DNA of 47,131 bases from Deltaproteobacteria bacterium (lineage in GTDB: Bacteria > Desulfobacterota > Desulfobacteria > Desulfobacterales > Desulfatirhabdiaceae). The notes beneath the pieces are model-generated. The model had not been told where the DNA came from. It searched no databases and was given only the letters and a program-made list of their open reading frames with translations. The position numbers and the translations under genes were made by a program. Positions 26,524-35,953 of this stretch are shown one piece after another. The stretch is from the NCBI GenBank assembly GCA_016219185.1, contig JACRBZ010000052.1, positions 1-47,131 of the forward strand, given 5' to 3'. The first letter of the stretch is position 1. Every line of letters begins with the position of its first letter.

Positions 26524-29262
26524 ATGAGCTGGATGGGACGAAAATCAGTGATGGTTGTCTGTGCATTTTTCTTACTTGGTGTTCTGTTTCTGGTTGGCAG
26601 CTTCCTGACCATCGACTATCTGGTGGACTACTGGTGGTTTGACTCCCTGGGGTATGCATTCTATTTCACGCAGCGGCTGCTCTACCGTTACCTGGTGTTC
26701 CTGGGAGTAACCGGTTTATTTTTCAGCATCTTCTTTTTCAACTTCTGGATCGCATCGCGGTATCTGGGCACCGGCAGTCCACCCCCGGAGGATTCGAAGA
26801 CGCAGTCAAGAGAGGCCTACCGGAAGGTTCTGCAGATGTTCCGCACCGGATCCATGCGCGTTTATACGCCTCTTTCCCTGCTCCTGGCCGTCTTGATTGC
26901 GTTTCCGATGTTCGCACGTTGGGAAGCCTTTCTTCTGTATGTTTTCGGGCCTAAAGCCTCCATTACGGATCCCGTATACGGGAAGGACATCAGTTACTAC
27001 CTTTTTTCATTTCCGATTTATTCATTGCTTCAAAGCCGAATATTTATCTCATTTGCCATTTTGTTGCTCTGCGTTCTTTTTCTATATTGGTTGGAGCACC
27101 GTTTACTCAAGGCACAGGAACTGGGCCTCCAAAAGGGAGCAAAAGTCCACGTATGCTTCCTGGTCTTATCCGTTTTCGCCATAGAAATATGGAATTTCTT
27201 CTTGCAGCGCTATGAGCTGCTTTATACATCAATTTATGAGCCGCTTTTCTCGGGACCCGGATATGCCGAGATGCGTGTGATCCTCCCTCTGATGTATGCC
27301 TGCATCCTTCTGCTGGCCATTATGGCGATTTCAGTTGTTCATTTTGTACTGAATGGAAAAGGGGTCAAGACGCTTATCGCTTCAGCGGTTCTATTTTCTT
27401 TTGCATTGGGAGCGCGTTATTCCGAGATCCTTCCCAAATCAGTGAATGATTACTGGGTCAATCCCAATGCGATATCCAAACAAACGCCCTATATGCTTAA
27501 TAACATAGAAGCCACATTGTCCGCATACAATTTGAAGAATGTCGAGATGCGTGAAGTCTCTCCCGTAGTGACTACCGAAGACATCGACGAGAAGAAGGTT
27601 CAGGGAATTTTCCGGAACATACCCGTTTGGGATGGAGAGCTCCTGAACGATGTTTACCAGCAATTGCAGTCGCTCCGCACATATTATAATTTCACTCGAG
27701 TCGATGTCAGCCACTACAACGTCAATGATTACAATCAGCAGGTTTTTCTGGCTGTCCGGGAGATGAACACCGCCGAACTGCCCAAGGGGGCCCGCAATTG
27801 GGTGAACGACCATCTGGTGTACACGCATGGATATGGAGCGGTGATGACTCCCGCCGGCCAGGGCGGTGACGAGCCGATGACCTGGTTTCTCAAGGGGATC
27901 CCGCTCGAATCGGACTTTGGATTCAAAGTCGAGCAACCGGCGGTTTATTTCGGTATGTTGGAGAACTACCCTTATGTGATCGTTCCGAACGATGCGGGAG
28001 AGTTCGGTTATCCCAGGGGAGACTCCAATGTAACGGATAACTACGATGGCTCGGAAGGTGTGTCTATCAATTCCGCTTTCAGAAAGTTGATGTTTGCCCA
28101 CTTCATGAAGGATTCGGATATATTATTTACAACAAAAACCAACAAAAAAAGTAAAATTCTTTTCCGGCGCAACATACAGGAGCGCATTCGAACACTGACT
28201 CCTTATATTTCACTGGACCGTGATCCCTATGCAGTCATTACGGGGAGCAATTTATATTGGATTCAGGATGCGTATACGACGTCTCGATACTATCCTGATT
28301 CGGCTTCTTTTGGCTCAGGCGCCGATCGGATTAATTATATTCGAAATTCAGTCAAGATCGTGGTTAATGCATATAACGGAAAAGTTGATTATTACATTTT
28401 TGACACCATGGACCCGGTCATTAATGCTTATCGACGGATGTATCCCGGATTTTTTAAAAATGAAAGCCAGATGCCCCCGGAGATCCGATCCCAGGTTCGA
28501 TATCCGCAGGAAATTTTCGACATCCAGATGTTCATCCATGCAAAATATCATCAAAAGGATCCGGAGGTCTTTTATCAGCAGGAGGATATCTGGGATGTGG
28601 GAGTGCCAGGGCTCATCTCAGAAAAACAACGTTCTACCCGATCGTATTACCTCACTCTCGACATGATCGAACCCAATCACTTTGATTTTGTGCTGGTTTC
28701 TCCGGTTACGCCGAAGGGCCGGGCCAATTTAAGGGCGATAGCTCTTGCGGGATCCGACAGATCGAACTACGGCAAATTGGTTGTCTACAGCTTCCCGAAG
28801 GGAGATCTGGTCTACGGACCGGAACAGATCAACTCCCTTATCAATCAGGATGCCATGATTTCGCAGCAGCTCACCTTGTGGGACCAGCTTGGCTCTCAGG
28901 TTGCGCGGGGCAATATGATCATATTTCCAATTGGAAAGATGCTCATCTACATTCAACCTGTTTACCTGAAGTCGTCGACGAGCTTGAAGATTCCAGAACT
29001 GAAGCGGCTGATCATGACGCAGGGGCAGGTGGTTGTCATGGAGAAGTCGTTGGAAGAGGCCTTTGCGAAAATGATTGAACGGGTGAAGGCGGAAACAGGC
29101 AGAATCGACCGGCGCTTTGCTCCGTTGAGTTCAACACCACAGCCTGCGGCGTCTCCGCAGGTACAATTGCCACAGGTGACGGCTCCACCGGCAACACTCC
29201 CACCGGTGGAGCCGCAGCCGCAGCCAGCGCCATCCAAACCTTCGGCGCAGGAAGAGAAATAG
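26524..29262 (+). CDS. UPF0182-family large membrane protein
   Basis: This 912-residue inner-membrane protein has about seven membrane helices in the first 310 residues (first VCAFFLLGVLFLVGSFLTI, last TLIASAVLFSFALGARYS). A large extracytoplasmic domain follows, with the family motifs YWVNPNAISKQTPYMLNNI, NVWD-like PVWDGELL, NWVNDHLVYTHGYG and the C-terminal PELKRLIMTQGQVV. It ends with a low-complexity Pro/Gln/Ala tail. UPF0182 proteins are widespread and uncharacterised. AGGAGGGCAGG just before ATG 26524 supports this start. The 168 bases upstream show no gene and no cassette. Confidence 0.93.
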   Translation: MSWMGRKSVMVVCAFFLLGVLFLVGSFLTIDYLVDYWWFDSLGYAFYFTQRLLYRYLVFLGVTGLFFSIFFFNFWIASRYLGTGSPPPEDSKTQSREAYRKVLQMFRTGSMRVYTPLSLLLAVLIAFPMFARWEAFLLYVFGPKASITDPVYGKDISYYLFSFPIYSLLQSRIFISFAILLLCVLFLYWLEHRLLKAQELGLQKGAKVHVCFLVLSVFAIEIWNFFLQRYELLYTSIYEPLFSGPGYAEMRVILPLMYACILLLAIMAISVVHFVLNGKGVKTLIASAVLFSFALGARYSEILPKSVNDYWVNPNAISKQTPYMLNNIEATLSAYNLKNVEMREVSPVVTTEDIDEKKVQGIFRNIPVWDGELLNDVYQQLQSLRTYYNFTRVDVSHYNVNDYNQQVFLAVREMNTAELPKGARNWVNDHLVYTHGYGAVMTPAGQGGDEPMTWFLKGIPLESDFGFKVEQPAVYFGMLENYPYVIVPNDAGEFGYPRGDSNVTDNYDGSEGVSINSAFRKLMFAHFMKDSDILFTTKTNKKSKILFRRNIQERIRTLTPYISLDRDPYAVITGSNLYWIQDAYTTSRYYPDSASFGSGADRINYIRNSVKIVVNAYNGKVDYYIFDTMDPVINAYRRMYPGFFKNESQMPPEIRSQVRYPQEIFDIQMFIHAKYHQKDPEVFYQQEDIWDVGVPGLISEKQRSTRSYYLTLDMIEPNHFDFVLVSPVTPKGRANLRAIALAGSDRSNYGKLVVYSFPKGDLVYGPEQINSLINQDAMISQQLTLWDQLGSQVARGNMIIFPIGKMLIYIQPVYLKSSTSLKIPELKRLIMTQGQVVVMEKSLEEAFAKMIERVKAETGRIDRRFAPLSSTPQPAASPQVQLPQVTAPPATLPPVEPQPQPAPSKPSAQEEK

Positions 29263-29290
29263 ACATTACAAAACACCTGGTTCAAGAATC

Positions 29291-29467
29291 ATGCCGACGC
29301 TCCGGGATCGCATGGATGATATACATTCTCGTGGATTTCTATATCAAAAACATTTCCATGCGGATGGGAAAGACCATTGGGCTGTCTTTGGGCATGGCCT
29401 TGAATAAGGCATATGGCGTTTTATACGGGTTGTATAATTATTGTTGGACGGACAGGAGAGGTCGATG
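29291..29467 (+). pseudogene. Fragment of a sigma-54 activator gene
   Basis: The DNA matches the AAA+ region of the activator at 8730. Frames read MPTLRDRMDDI, then after a two-base deletion LVDFYIKNISMRMGKTIG, and later NYCWTDRRGR. The activator has MPSLRNRMDDI, LVDFYVKKISKRMGKTIE and NYHWPGNVRE. Nothing of the rest of the gene remains. It shows that a second copy of this regulator once lay between UPF0182 and the hydrolase. Confidence 0.8.
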
Positions 29468-29496
29468 AACTTCGCCGATAAAAAAGGAGATAAACA

Positions 29497-30321
29497 ATGA
29501 GCACGATTACGACGAAAGACGGTACGCAGATTTATTACAAGGACTGGGGTACGGGACAGCCCGTGGTGTTCAGTCACGGGTGGCCCCTCAGTGCGGATAG
29601 CTGGGAGGCCCAGATGGTGTTCCTGGCCTCCAACGGCTATCGCTGCATCGCCCATGACCGTCGCGGCCATGGGCGGTCGAGCCAGCCCTGGAGTGGCAAC
29701 GATATGGATACCTATGCCGACGATCTCTCGGAACTCATCGAAAAGCTCGACCTGAGGGGCGCCGTCCTGATCGGTTTCTCCGCGGGCGGCGGCGAAGTTG
29801 CCCGCTATATCGGCCGTCACGGTACGAAACGGGTGGCCAAGGCCGCGCTGATCGCCGCCGTACCACCGCTGATGTTGAAAACGGAGGCCAATTCCGGCGG
29901 CTTGCCGATTGAGGTGTTTGACGGGATACGACTCGGTTCCATTGCCGATCGTTCGCAGTTCTACAAGGATCTCGCCGGCGGACCTTTTTTCGGGGCCAAC
30001 AGGCCCGGCGCCAAGGTCTCGCAGGGGATGATCGAGTCGTTCTGGCACCAGGGGATGCATGCCGGTCACAAGAACACCTTCGACTGCATCAAGGCATTTT
30101 CAGAGACGGATTTCACCGAAGATCTCAAGAAGTTTGACGTGCCGACGCTGATTATTCACGGTGATGACGATCAGATCGTGCCGATCGGCGCTTCGGCGCT
30201 CCGATCATCGAAGCTGGTCAGAAACGCGACCCTGAAGATCTACGCGGGTGCACCTCACGGCCTCGCGGACACGCACAAAGATCAGCTCAACGCAGACCTG
30301 CTGGCATTCCTTAAGGCATAA
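29497..30321 (+). CDS. Alpha/beta hydrolase, chloroperoxidase-like
   Basis: This 274-residue cytosolic enzyme has the alpha/beta hydrolase fold of the non-heme chloroperoxidase/arylesterase group. It has an oxyanion segment [11 protein letters not shown], the nucleophile Ser in [17 protein letters not shown] (elbow usually GFSTGGG), an acid in [12 protein letters not shown], and the catalytic His in [10 protein letters not shown]. The triad is complete. It probably hydrolyses small esters or lactones, and the cofactor-free haloperoxidase activity of relatives is a side reaction. AAGGAG precedes the ATG. It does not have a copy of the repeated promoter cassette upstream. Confidence 0.92.
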   Translation: MSTITTKDGTQIYYKDWGTGQPVVFSHGWPLSADSWEAQMVFLASNGYRCIAHDRRGHGRSSQPWSGNDMDTYADDLSELIEKLDLRGAVLIGFSAGGGEVARYIGRHGTKRVAKAALIAAVPPLMLKTEANSGGLPIEVFDGIRLGSIADRSQFYKDLAGGPFFGANRPGAKVSQGMIESFWHQGMHAGHKNTFDCIKAFSETDFTEDLKKFDVPTLIIHGDDDQIVPIGASALRSSKLVRNATLKIYAGAPHGLADTHKDQLNADLLAFLKA

Positions 30322-30457
30322 GGTCGCTTTGCCGGTTCCGCCTATCTGGTGGCGCCGGTACTGATGAAAAACCGTGCTCTCGGCAAGTATGGTAACTATT
30401 GAATAATTATCCAAAAAACAAAAAGGCGTTTTTATCTACGATAGGAAGAGAAGAATT

Positions 30458-30877
30458 ATGAGGCCTACTAAATCTACTTCTTGGTTTACCCGCTTTGCAA
30501 AATTGATTGCACGGAAAACAGGGCAGCCGATTGCCTTTATGATTGCTGTATCGACAATCATTATCTGGATAATCACAGGTCCGATCTTCAAATTCAGTGA
30601 TACCTGGCAACTGGTTATAAACACCGGAACTACTGTTGTGACTTTTCTGATGGTGTTCCTGATCCAAAATACACAGAACAGGGACTCCGCGGCCTTACAG
30701 GTAAAATTGGACGAATTGATTCGCGTTATAGAAGGAGCGCATAATGCGCTGTTGGATTTAGAAGAATTAGACGAGAAGGAACTCGACAAAATACGAATCG
30801 ATTATGAGAAGTTGGCAAAACAAGCCAGAGAGGATTTAAGACAAGGCGAAACGGATATGGGTGTACCGAACATATAA
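30458..30877 (+). CDS. Low-affinity iron permease-family protein
   Basis: This 139-residue protein has two membrane helices (about 25-46 and 52-70), an NTGTTVVTFLMVFLIQNTQNRD motif between and after them, and a charged C-terminal helix with LDELIRVIEGAHNALLDLEE. That motif is typical of the family named after yeast Fet4 (low-affinity iron permease). Bacterial members are short and their transport role is unproven. AGGAAGAG precedes the start. Confidence 0.85.
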   Translation: MRPTKSTSWFTRFAKLIARKTGQPIAFMIAVSTIIIWIITGPIFKFSDTWQLVINTGTTVVTFLMVFLIQNTQNRDSAALQVKLDELIRVIEGAHNALLDLEELDEKELDKIRIDYEKLAKQAREDLRQGETDMGVPNI

Positions 30878-30925
30878 AGCTATTGCGGAACCGCTGAGAA
30901 GGCGAACACATAGAAAGAGGCATGG

Positions 30926-33559
30926 ATGGAAATCCCAAAAAAGGCAGTAAACGCATCTCAACGTCCAGACAACCTCGCCGGCGGGAACGGGGCGCAGAAT
31001 TCCGAACAATTACTGGAAAAGGCGCATGCCGATACCGATACCGTACTAAAGGAGCTTGGATCGGAATTGGACGGGCTGAGCGCGGCTGAAGCCGATTCTC
31101 GCCTGAAGCAGGTCGGGACGAACGAGATTGCCCGTGAGAAGCGGCAATCAGCGCTGATGCGCCTTTTGGTCAACATCAAGAACCCATTGGTCCTCCTGCT
31201 CCTGGCACTGGGTTTGCTTTCCTATCTAACCGGTGACCTGCGGGCGATGGCGGTCATTTTTGTGATGGTGGTTTTGGGCGTGGTGTTGCGTTTCTTCCAG
31301 GAGATGCGCGCTGATAACGCGGCCGAAAAGCTCGAGGCGATGGTCAGTAACACGGCGACGGTGGTGCGGGGCGGTAAGGAAGAAGAAGTATCGCTCAAGT
31401 TGCTGGTGCCCGGAGATATCGTTCGGCTGGCAGCCGGTGATATGGTACCGGCTGATGTACGGGTGCTTTCCGCCAAAGACCTGTTTCTGAATCAGGCGGC
31501 CCTCACCGGCGAAGCCCTGCCTGTGGAGAAGAAAGCAGTCCCGGCGTCGGCGGACATTCAAAATCCGCTCGATCTGCCCAACCTCTGCTTTCTGGGCTCC
31601 AACGTGGAGAGTGGCTCCGCGACGGCAGTGGTCATCCATACAGGAGACCGTACCTTCTTTGGATCGCTGGCAGCCAGTATTGTCGGACAGCGCCAGCTCA
31701 CCAGCTTCGACAAGGGTGTGAACAAATTCACCTGGCTGATGATCCGCTTTATCGCTGTAATGGTTCCGGCTGTTTTCCTGATCAACGGACTGAGCAAGCA
31801 CAACTGGCTGGAAGCTTTCATGTTTGCCATGGCAGTGGCAGTCGGGCTGACCCCCGAGATGCTGCCCATGATCGTGACCGTCAACCTGTCCAAAGGCGCC
31901 CTGGCAATGGCGCGCAAGAAAGTGATCGTCAAGCGCCTGAACGCCATCCAGAATTTCGGGGCGATGGATGTGCTGTGCACGGACAAGACCGGCACGCTTA
32001 CCCAGGGCAAAATCGTGCTCGAAAAGCATCTGGACGTGCACGGCGATCCCAGCGAGAAGGTGCTGCATTATGGCTACCTGAACAGCTACCATCATACCGG
32101 GCTGAAGAATCTGCTCGATGAAGCGATCCTCGATCATGAGGAACTTGAAGAGCACCTGAAAGCCAAAGAAAAGTACCGCAAGATTGATGAGATCCCCTTT
32201 GACTTTGTGCGGCGCCGGATGTCGGTGATCGTGGAAGATGAAACCGGGTTGAACACGCTGATCTGTAAAGGCGCGGTGGATGAGGTGTTGAGCCAGTGCA
32301 CCCGGGTGGAACTTCTTGGGAAGCTGCTTGCCGTTCAGCCCGAACACGACGCCAAAAGACGGCAGATAGCGGACGAGCTGAACGGTCAGGGTTTCCGGGT
32401 GATCGCCCTGGCGTATAAGGAAATGCCGGGCTCCTCCGATGAGCCGGTTTATGCGGTCAAGGATGAGTCGGAACTGATCCTGCTGGGTTTTCTGGCCTTT
32501 CTCGATCCGCCCAAGGATACGGCCGCAGAGGCCTTGAAGCGGCTTCACAGCCTGAACGTGGACGTCAAGGTCCTGACCGGCGACAATGAGATCATCACCG
32601 CCTATATCTGCAAAAAAGTGGGCATGCCGGTGGAGCATCTCTTGCTCGGCTCCCAAATCGAGGCGATGAGCGAAACGGAATTGGCCGAAGCCGCCGGTAC
32701 GACCAGCGTCTTTGCCAGACTGGCCCCGGCTCACAAGGAACACATTATCCGTGCGCTCCAGAGTAAGGGCCACGTATTGGGGTTCATGGGTGACGGCATC
32801 AATGACGCCCCGGCCTTGAAGGCAGCAGATGTGGGCATCTCTGTGGACAGCGCGGTGGACATTGCCAAGGAGTCATCAGATATCATCCTGCTGGAAAACA
32901 GTCTGATGGTACTGGAGCAGGGCGTGATGGAAGGCCGGCGGGTGTTCGGCAACATTATCAAGTACATCAAGATGGCGGCCAGCTCGAACTTCGGCAACAT
33001 GTTCAGTGTCGTGGGAGCCAGCGCATTCCTGCCATTCCTTCCGATGCTGCCGATCCAACTGCTGACCAATAATCTGCTGTACGACTTCTCGCAGACCACC
33101 ATCCCCACCGACGATGTGGATGCTGACTGGCTGGTCAAGCCGCGCCAGTGGTCGATTGACAAGCTCATGCGTTTTATTCTGTTTATCGGGCCTATCAGCT
33201 CGATATTCGATTACATGACGTTCTTCATGATGCTGTACGTTTTCGACTGCTGGCACAATCCGGCCCTGTTCCACACCGGCTGGTTCGTTGAGTCGCTCTT
33301 CACCCAGACGTTAATCATCCATGTCATTCGCACCAACAAGATCCCGTTTATCCAAAGCCGGGCCAGTTGGCCGCTTATCCTCACTTCCGTAATCATCGTG
33401 GCGGTCGGCGCCTGGCTGACGGTTTCCCCCCTTGCGGACACGCTCGGGTTTGTCCCGCTCCCGCCGCTGTACTGGCTGTATCTGGCAATCATGCTGCTGA
33501 GCTATGCGATTCTGACACAGTTGGTGAAAGTCTGGTTCATTCGCAGGTTTGGGGAATGA
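30926..33559 (+). CDS. mgtA: MgtA-type P-type ATPase (magnesium import)
   Basis: This 877-residue P3B-type ATPase fits the MgtA/MgtB family that brings Mg2+ into the cytosol. It shows the cation-ATPase N-terminal domain (about 25-95), the actuator TGE in LTGEALPVEKK, phosphorylated Asp353 in CTDKTGTLT, the nucleotide-binding domain, and GDGINDAPALKAADVGISVD. There are membrane helices at both ends, with the family's FGNMFSVVGAS and PIQLLTNNLLYDFSQ stretches. The length is normal. Only 48 bases separate it from the previous gene, so there is no room for an M-box type Mg riboswitch between them. Its stop lies 5 bp from enhancer copy 5. Confidence 0.92.
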   Translation: MEIPKKAVNASQRPDNLAGGNGAQNSEQLLEKAHADTDTVLKELGSELDGLSAAEADSRLKQVGTNEIAREKRQSALMRLLVNIKNPLVLLLLALGLLSYLTGDLRAMAVIFVMVVLGVVLRFFQEMRADNAAEKLEAMVSNTATVVRGGKEEEVSLKLLVPGDIVRLAAGDMVPADVRVLSAKDLFLNQAALTGEALPVEKKAVPASADIQNPLDLPNLCFLGSNVESGSATAVVIHTGDRTFFGSLAASIVGQRQLTSFDKGVNKFTWLMIRFIAVMVPAVFLINGLSKHNWLEAFMFAMAVAVGLTPEMLPMIVTVNLSKGALAMARKKVIVKRLNAIQNFGAMDVLCTDKTGTLTQGKIVLEKHLDVHGDPSEKVLHYGYLNSYHHTGLKNLLDEAILDHEELEEHLKAKEKYRKIDEIPFDFVRRRMSVIVEDETGLNTLICKGAVDEVLSQCTRVELLGKLLAVQPEHDAKRRQIADELNGQGFRVIALAYKEMPGSSDEPVYAVKDESELILLGFLAFLDPPKDTAAEALKRLHSLNVDVKVLTGDNEIITAYICKKVGMPVEHLLLGSQIEAMSETELAEAAGTTSVFARLAPAHKEHIIRALQSKGHVLGFMGDGINDAPALKAADVGISVDSAVDIAKESSDIILLENSLMVLEQGVMEGRRVFGNIIKYIKMAASSNFGNMFSVVGASAFLPFLPMLPIQLLTNNLLYDFSQTTIPTDDVDADWLVKPRQWSIDKLMRFILFIGPISSIFDYMTFFMMLYVFDCWHNPALFHTGWFVESLFTQTLIIHVIRTNKIPFIQSRASWPLILTSVIIVAVGAWLTVSPLADTLGFVPLPPLYWLYLAIMLLSYAILTQLVKVWFIRRFGE

Positions 33560-33564
33560 CGGAT

Positions 33565-33594
33565 GTCATATATGACCACTGGTTAAATATGACC
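33565..33594 (+). promoter_or_regulatory. Enhancer-like paired dyad, copy 5
   Basis: GTCATATATGAC and GGTTAAATATGACC with a four-base spacer. It begins almost directly after the mgtA stop, without the leader seen before copies 1, 4 and 6. Confidence 0.8.
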
Positions 33595-33694
33595 CTATAT
33601 ACAGAGCCGTCAATGACAGCCTGTAAATGCTGTTATAAGTAATTGTTTCATAAAATCAGAATGATGAATGATGTGACAATGAGTGTTGGAAATT

Positions 33695-33710
33695 TGGCAC
33701 AAAGAGTGCA
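33695..33710 (+). promoter_or_regulatory. Sigma-54-type promoter, copy 5
   Basis: TGGCAC, five bases, GTGCA, with both -24 GG and -12 GC present, one of the two best matches. It starts 130 bp from the start of enhancer copy 5. Transcription would begin near 33721, 122 nt before the DUF3096 gene. Confidence 0.78.
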
Positions 33711-33842
33711 ACTCTAAAATGAACGCTATATTTTTTAAACCCGTACCGTTATAGCCATTTTGCATTTTTAGAAATATGGTTTGCATTGAAATAAGTGTAA
33801 TCCTCACAAACACACATATGGTTAAACAAAGGAGGCTTCTCA

Positions 33843-33989
33843 ATGAATATCAATTTAGCCCATATTGCCATTCAACCAGTACTCTCCATCTTGATAGGCA
33901 TACTAATTTTGATTGTCCCCAGGTTTTTAAGTTATTTTGTGGCTGTGTATTTGATTGCTGTCGGTGTCCTGGGGCTGATGCATCGATAG
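33843..33989 (+). CDS. DUF3096-type small membrane protein
   Basis: This 48-residue frame reads MNINLAHIAIQPVLSILIG and on to YFVAVYLIAVGVLGLMHR, with two short membrane segments. The motif IQPVLSILIGILIL...PR.L.Y.VA.YLI..G..GL fits the DUF3096 family of short membrane proteins of unknown function. AAAGGAGG lies at good spacing before the ATG. It is the first gene after promoter copy 5. Confidence 0.85.
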   Translation: MNINLAHIAIQPVLSILIGILILIVPRFLSYFVAVYLIAVGVLGLMHR

Positions 33990-34008
33990 CGTTGGGAGAA
34001 ATTCCAAG

Positions 34009-34959
34009 TTGGCGGTCATTTACGTAGGCAGGCAGAGGAAAAAACCGCCAAGATGGTTGAAAGGCATGAACAGGCGACAAAAGACATATCGATTGACAGG
34101 CCGTTTCTTCGGCTTTCTGATTTGCATCGTGCGCGGTTTCAGGCGCAACCAGGGGCTTTTGTTGGCCGGAGCTGTCGCTTATTATACCCTGTTGTCCATT
34201 GTGCCCCTGTCAATTCTCGTGCCCATTGTGCTGACGCATTTTATGGAAGAACAGCAGTTGATTCACACATTGTCAACGTATCTGGGAATGATGATCCCCG
34301 GCTATGCGGCAACTTTGACCGAACAGGTGCGGGCATTCCTTGAGCACCGTAATGTGGTCGGTATCATCGGCTTTCTTGACATGCTGTTCTTTAGTTCCCT
34401 GGCATTTTCGATGCTTGAAAACGCCATGTCGGTTATCTTTTTTCAGCGGGATCGAATTCATCGCCGATTCTTTCTCATCTCCGCAATTATTCCCTATGTG
34501 TATATCATCGTAATGGGTCTCGGGATCGGGCTGGTGTCGTTTATTGTGGGTGCCATCGAAACACTGGAAAGCAGGCATTTAACAATTCTCGGCTGGAGTT
34601 TAAACCTTGGCGGCGCTACCGGGGCTGCGCTGTACGTCCTGGGGATAGTTGGCGAGGTGCTGATGCTCACATCCATCTATCTGGTGATGCCCGTGGCGCG
34701 TGTCAGGTTTCGTCACGCGCTCATCGGCGGAATAACCGCAACGGTTTTATGGGAAATCACCCGCCGGGTGCTGATCTGGTATTACGCGGCCATATCCATC
34801 GTGAATGTAATTTATGGTTCCATCGCCATAACCGTGGTGACACTTCTCAGTATCGAGGTCGTCGCCGTTATCCTGCTGCTTGGCGCACAGGTCATTGCAG
34901 AACTGGAGCTCAAATCCGGTAGATTGACCGGTGATAAACACCCGGGATTTGAGGCATGA
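34009..34959 (+). CDS. YihY/BrkB-family membrane protein
   Basis: The protein has 316 residues with six membrane helices. The family motif QGLLLAGAVAYYTLLSIVPL is near residue 48, and the C-terminal half has YGSIAITVVTLLSIEVVAVI and a final LLLGAQVIAELE. YihY/BrkB proteins are inner-membrane proteins once misnamed RNase BN; their function is unsettled. The frame starts at TTG 34009 with GGGAG upstream, and ATG 34066 is a reasonable alternative. It begins 19 bases after the DUF3096 stop. Confidence 0.88.
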   Translation: MAVIYVGRQRKKPPRWLKGMNRRQKTYRLTGRFFGFLICIVRGFRRNQGLLLAGAVAYYTLLSIVPLSILVPIVLTHFMEEQQLIHTLSTYLGMMIPGYAATLTEQVRAFLEHRNVVGIIGFLDMLFFSSLAFSMLENAMSVIFFQRDRIHRRFFLISAIIPYVYIIVMGLGIGLVSFIVGAIETLESRHLTILGWSLNLGGATGAALYVLGIVGEVLMLTSIYLVMPVARVRFRHALIGGITATVLWEITRRVLIWYYAAISIVNVIYGSIAITVVTLLSIEVVAVILLLGAQVIAELELKSGRLTGDKHPGFEA

Positions 34960-34985
34960 TGTTTCTTATACTTGGGACCTAACAC

Positions 34986-35906
34986 ATGACGGCGTCTTCC
35001 CCAAAGGTTATCTACGCGGCCCTGGCCGGAAATAGCCTGATAGCGATGACCAAGGTTGTTGCGGCCTTGATGACCGGAAGCTCGGCCATGCTGTCGGAAG
35101 CGATTCACTCGGGTGCCGACACCGGTAACGAAATTCTGCTGCTGTATGGATTGCAGCGGGCAAAAATGCCGGCCGACAATGAATTCCCTTTCGGTCATGG
35201 CAAGGAAATTTACTTCTGGAGTTTTGTTGTCGCCATCGTACTTTTTGCCGGTGGCGCGGGACTATCCATGTACAAGGGGATAGCTCAACTTGTTTCGCCG
35301 GTGCCGGTAAAGCCTTCTTACATCAACTACGGCGTTATCGGTCTGGCCCTGGTTTTCGAAGGAACCAGTTGGTATATCGCTCTGAAGGAATTCGACAAAT
35401 CAAAAGGCGTATGGGGCTATTTTCAGGCCATTCATAGAGGAAAAGATCCATCCATATTTATCGTGCTGTTAGAGGACTCCGCCGCAATCATCGGTCTATT
35501 CGTCGCATTTATTGGAATTCTTCTCACCCAAATTACCGGCAGTCCTGTTTATGACGCCGTCGCGGCCGTCATCATTGGGCTGATATTGGCGGGAACCGCC
35601 ATTTTGCTTGCATCCGAAACAAAAAGCCTGTTGATCGGAGAGAGTGCCAATAAAGAAGTAATCCAGGGGATACGGGAAATCGCCTGTGGGTACAAAGAAA
35701 TCAAGCAAGTCAATGAAATATTGACCATGCACATGGGGCCTGACTTTATTCTCGTGAACATCAGCGTCGATTTCGTAGACCCGATCCTGGCAACAGCGGT
35801 TGAGGTGACCGTGGCAGGATTGGACAAGGCGATCAAACAAGCCTACCCGCTGGTTCAACGCATATTTGTCGAAGTCGAGACGTGGCGGAGAAAGGAAGAA
35901 CCCTGA
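34986..35906 (+). CDS. CDF-family cation transporter (SLC30A9-like)
   Basis: This 306-residue inner-membrane transporter has about six helices and a C-terminal cytosolic domain (about 210-300). It shows the second-helix metal motif HSGADTGNE, the FPFGHGKEIYFWSFV motif, and EDSAAIIGLFVA in the fifth helix, where most zinc members have HxxxD. This arrangement fits the SLC30A9-like branch of cation diffusion facilitators. It probably exports a divalent metal by proton exchange; the metal cannot be told. It starts 26 bases after yihY. Confidence 0.9.
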   Translation: MTASSPKVIYAALAGNSLIAMTKVVAALMTGSSAMLSEAIHSGADTGNEILLLYGLQRAKMPADNEFPFGHGKEIYFWSFVVAIVLFAGGAGLSMYKGIAQLVSPVPVKPSYINYGVIGLALVFEGTSWYIALKEFDKSKGVWGYFQAIHRGKDPSIFIVLLEDSAAIIGLFVAFIGILLTQITGSPVYDAVAAVIIGLILAGTAILLASETKSLLIGESANKEVIQGIREIACGYKEIKQVNEILTMHMGPDFILVNISVDFVDPILATAVEVTVAGLDKAIKQAYPLVQRIFVEVETWRRKEEP

Positions 35907-35953
35907 CGGATGCATTTGAAGATTCAATCCAGAATAAATTCGGAGGAGAAATA

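Noticed and set aside
30878..30925. Mg-sensing riboswitch before mgtA
   Set aside because: Only 48 bases separate it from the previous gene, too short for an M-box or mgtA-type leader.
31226..32773. Long minus-strand frame over mgtA
   Set aside because: The opposite strand codes a complete P-type ATPase; the frame has no recognisable motifs.
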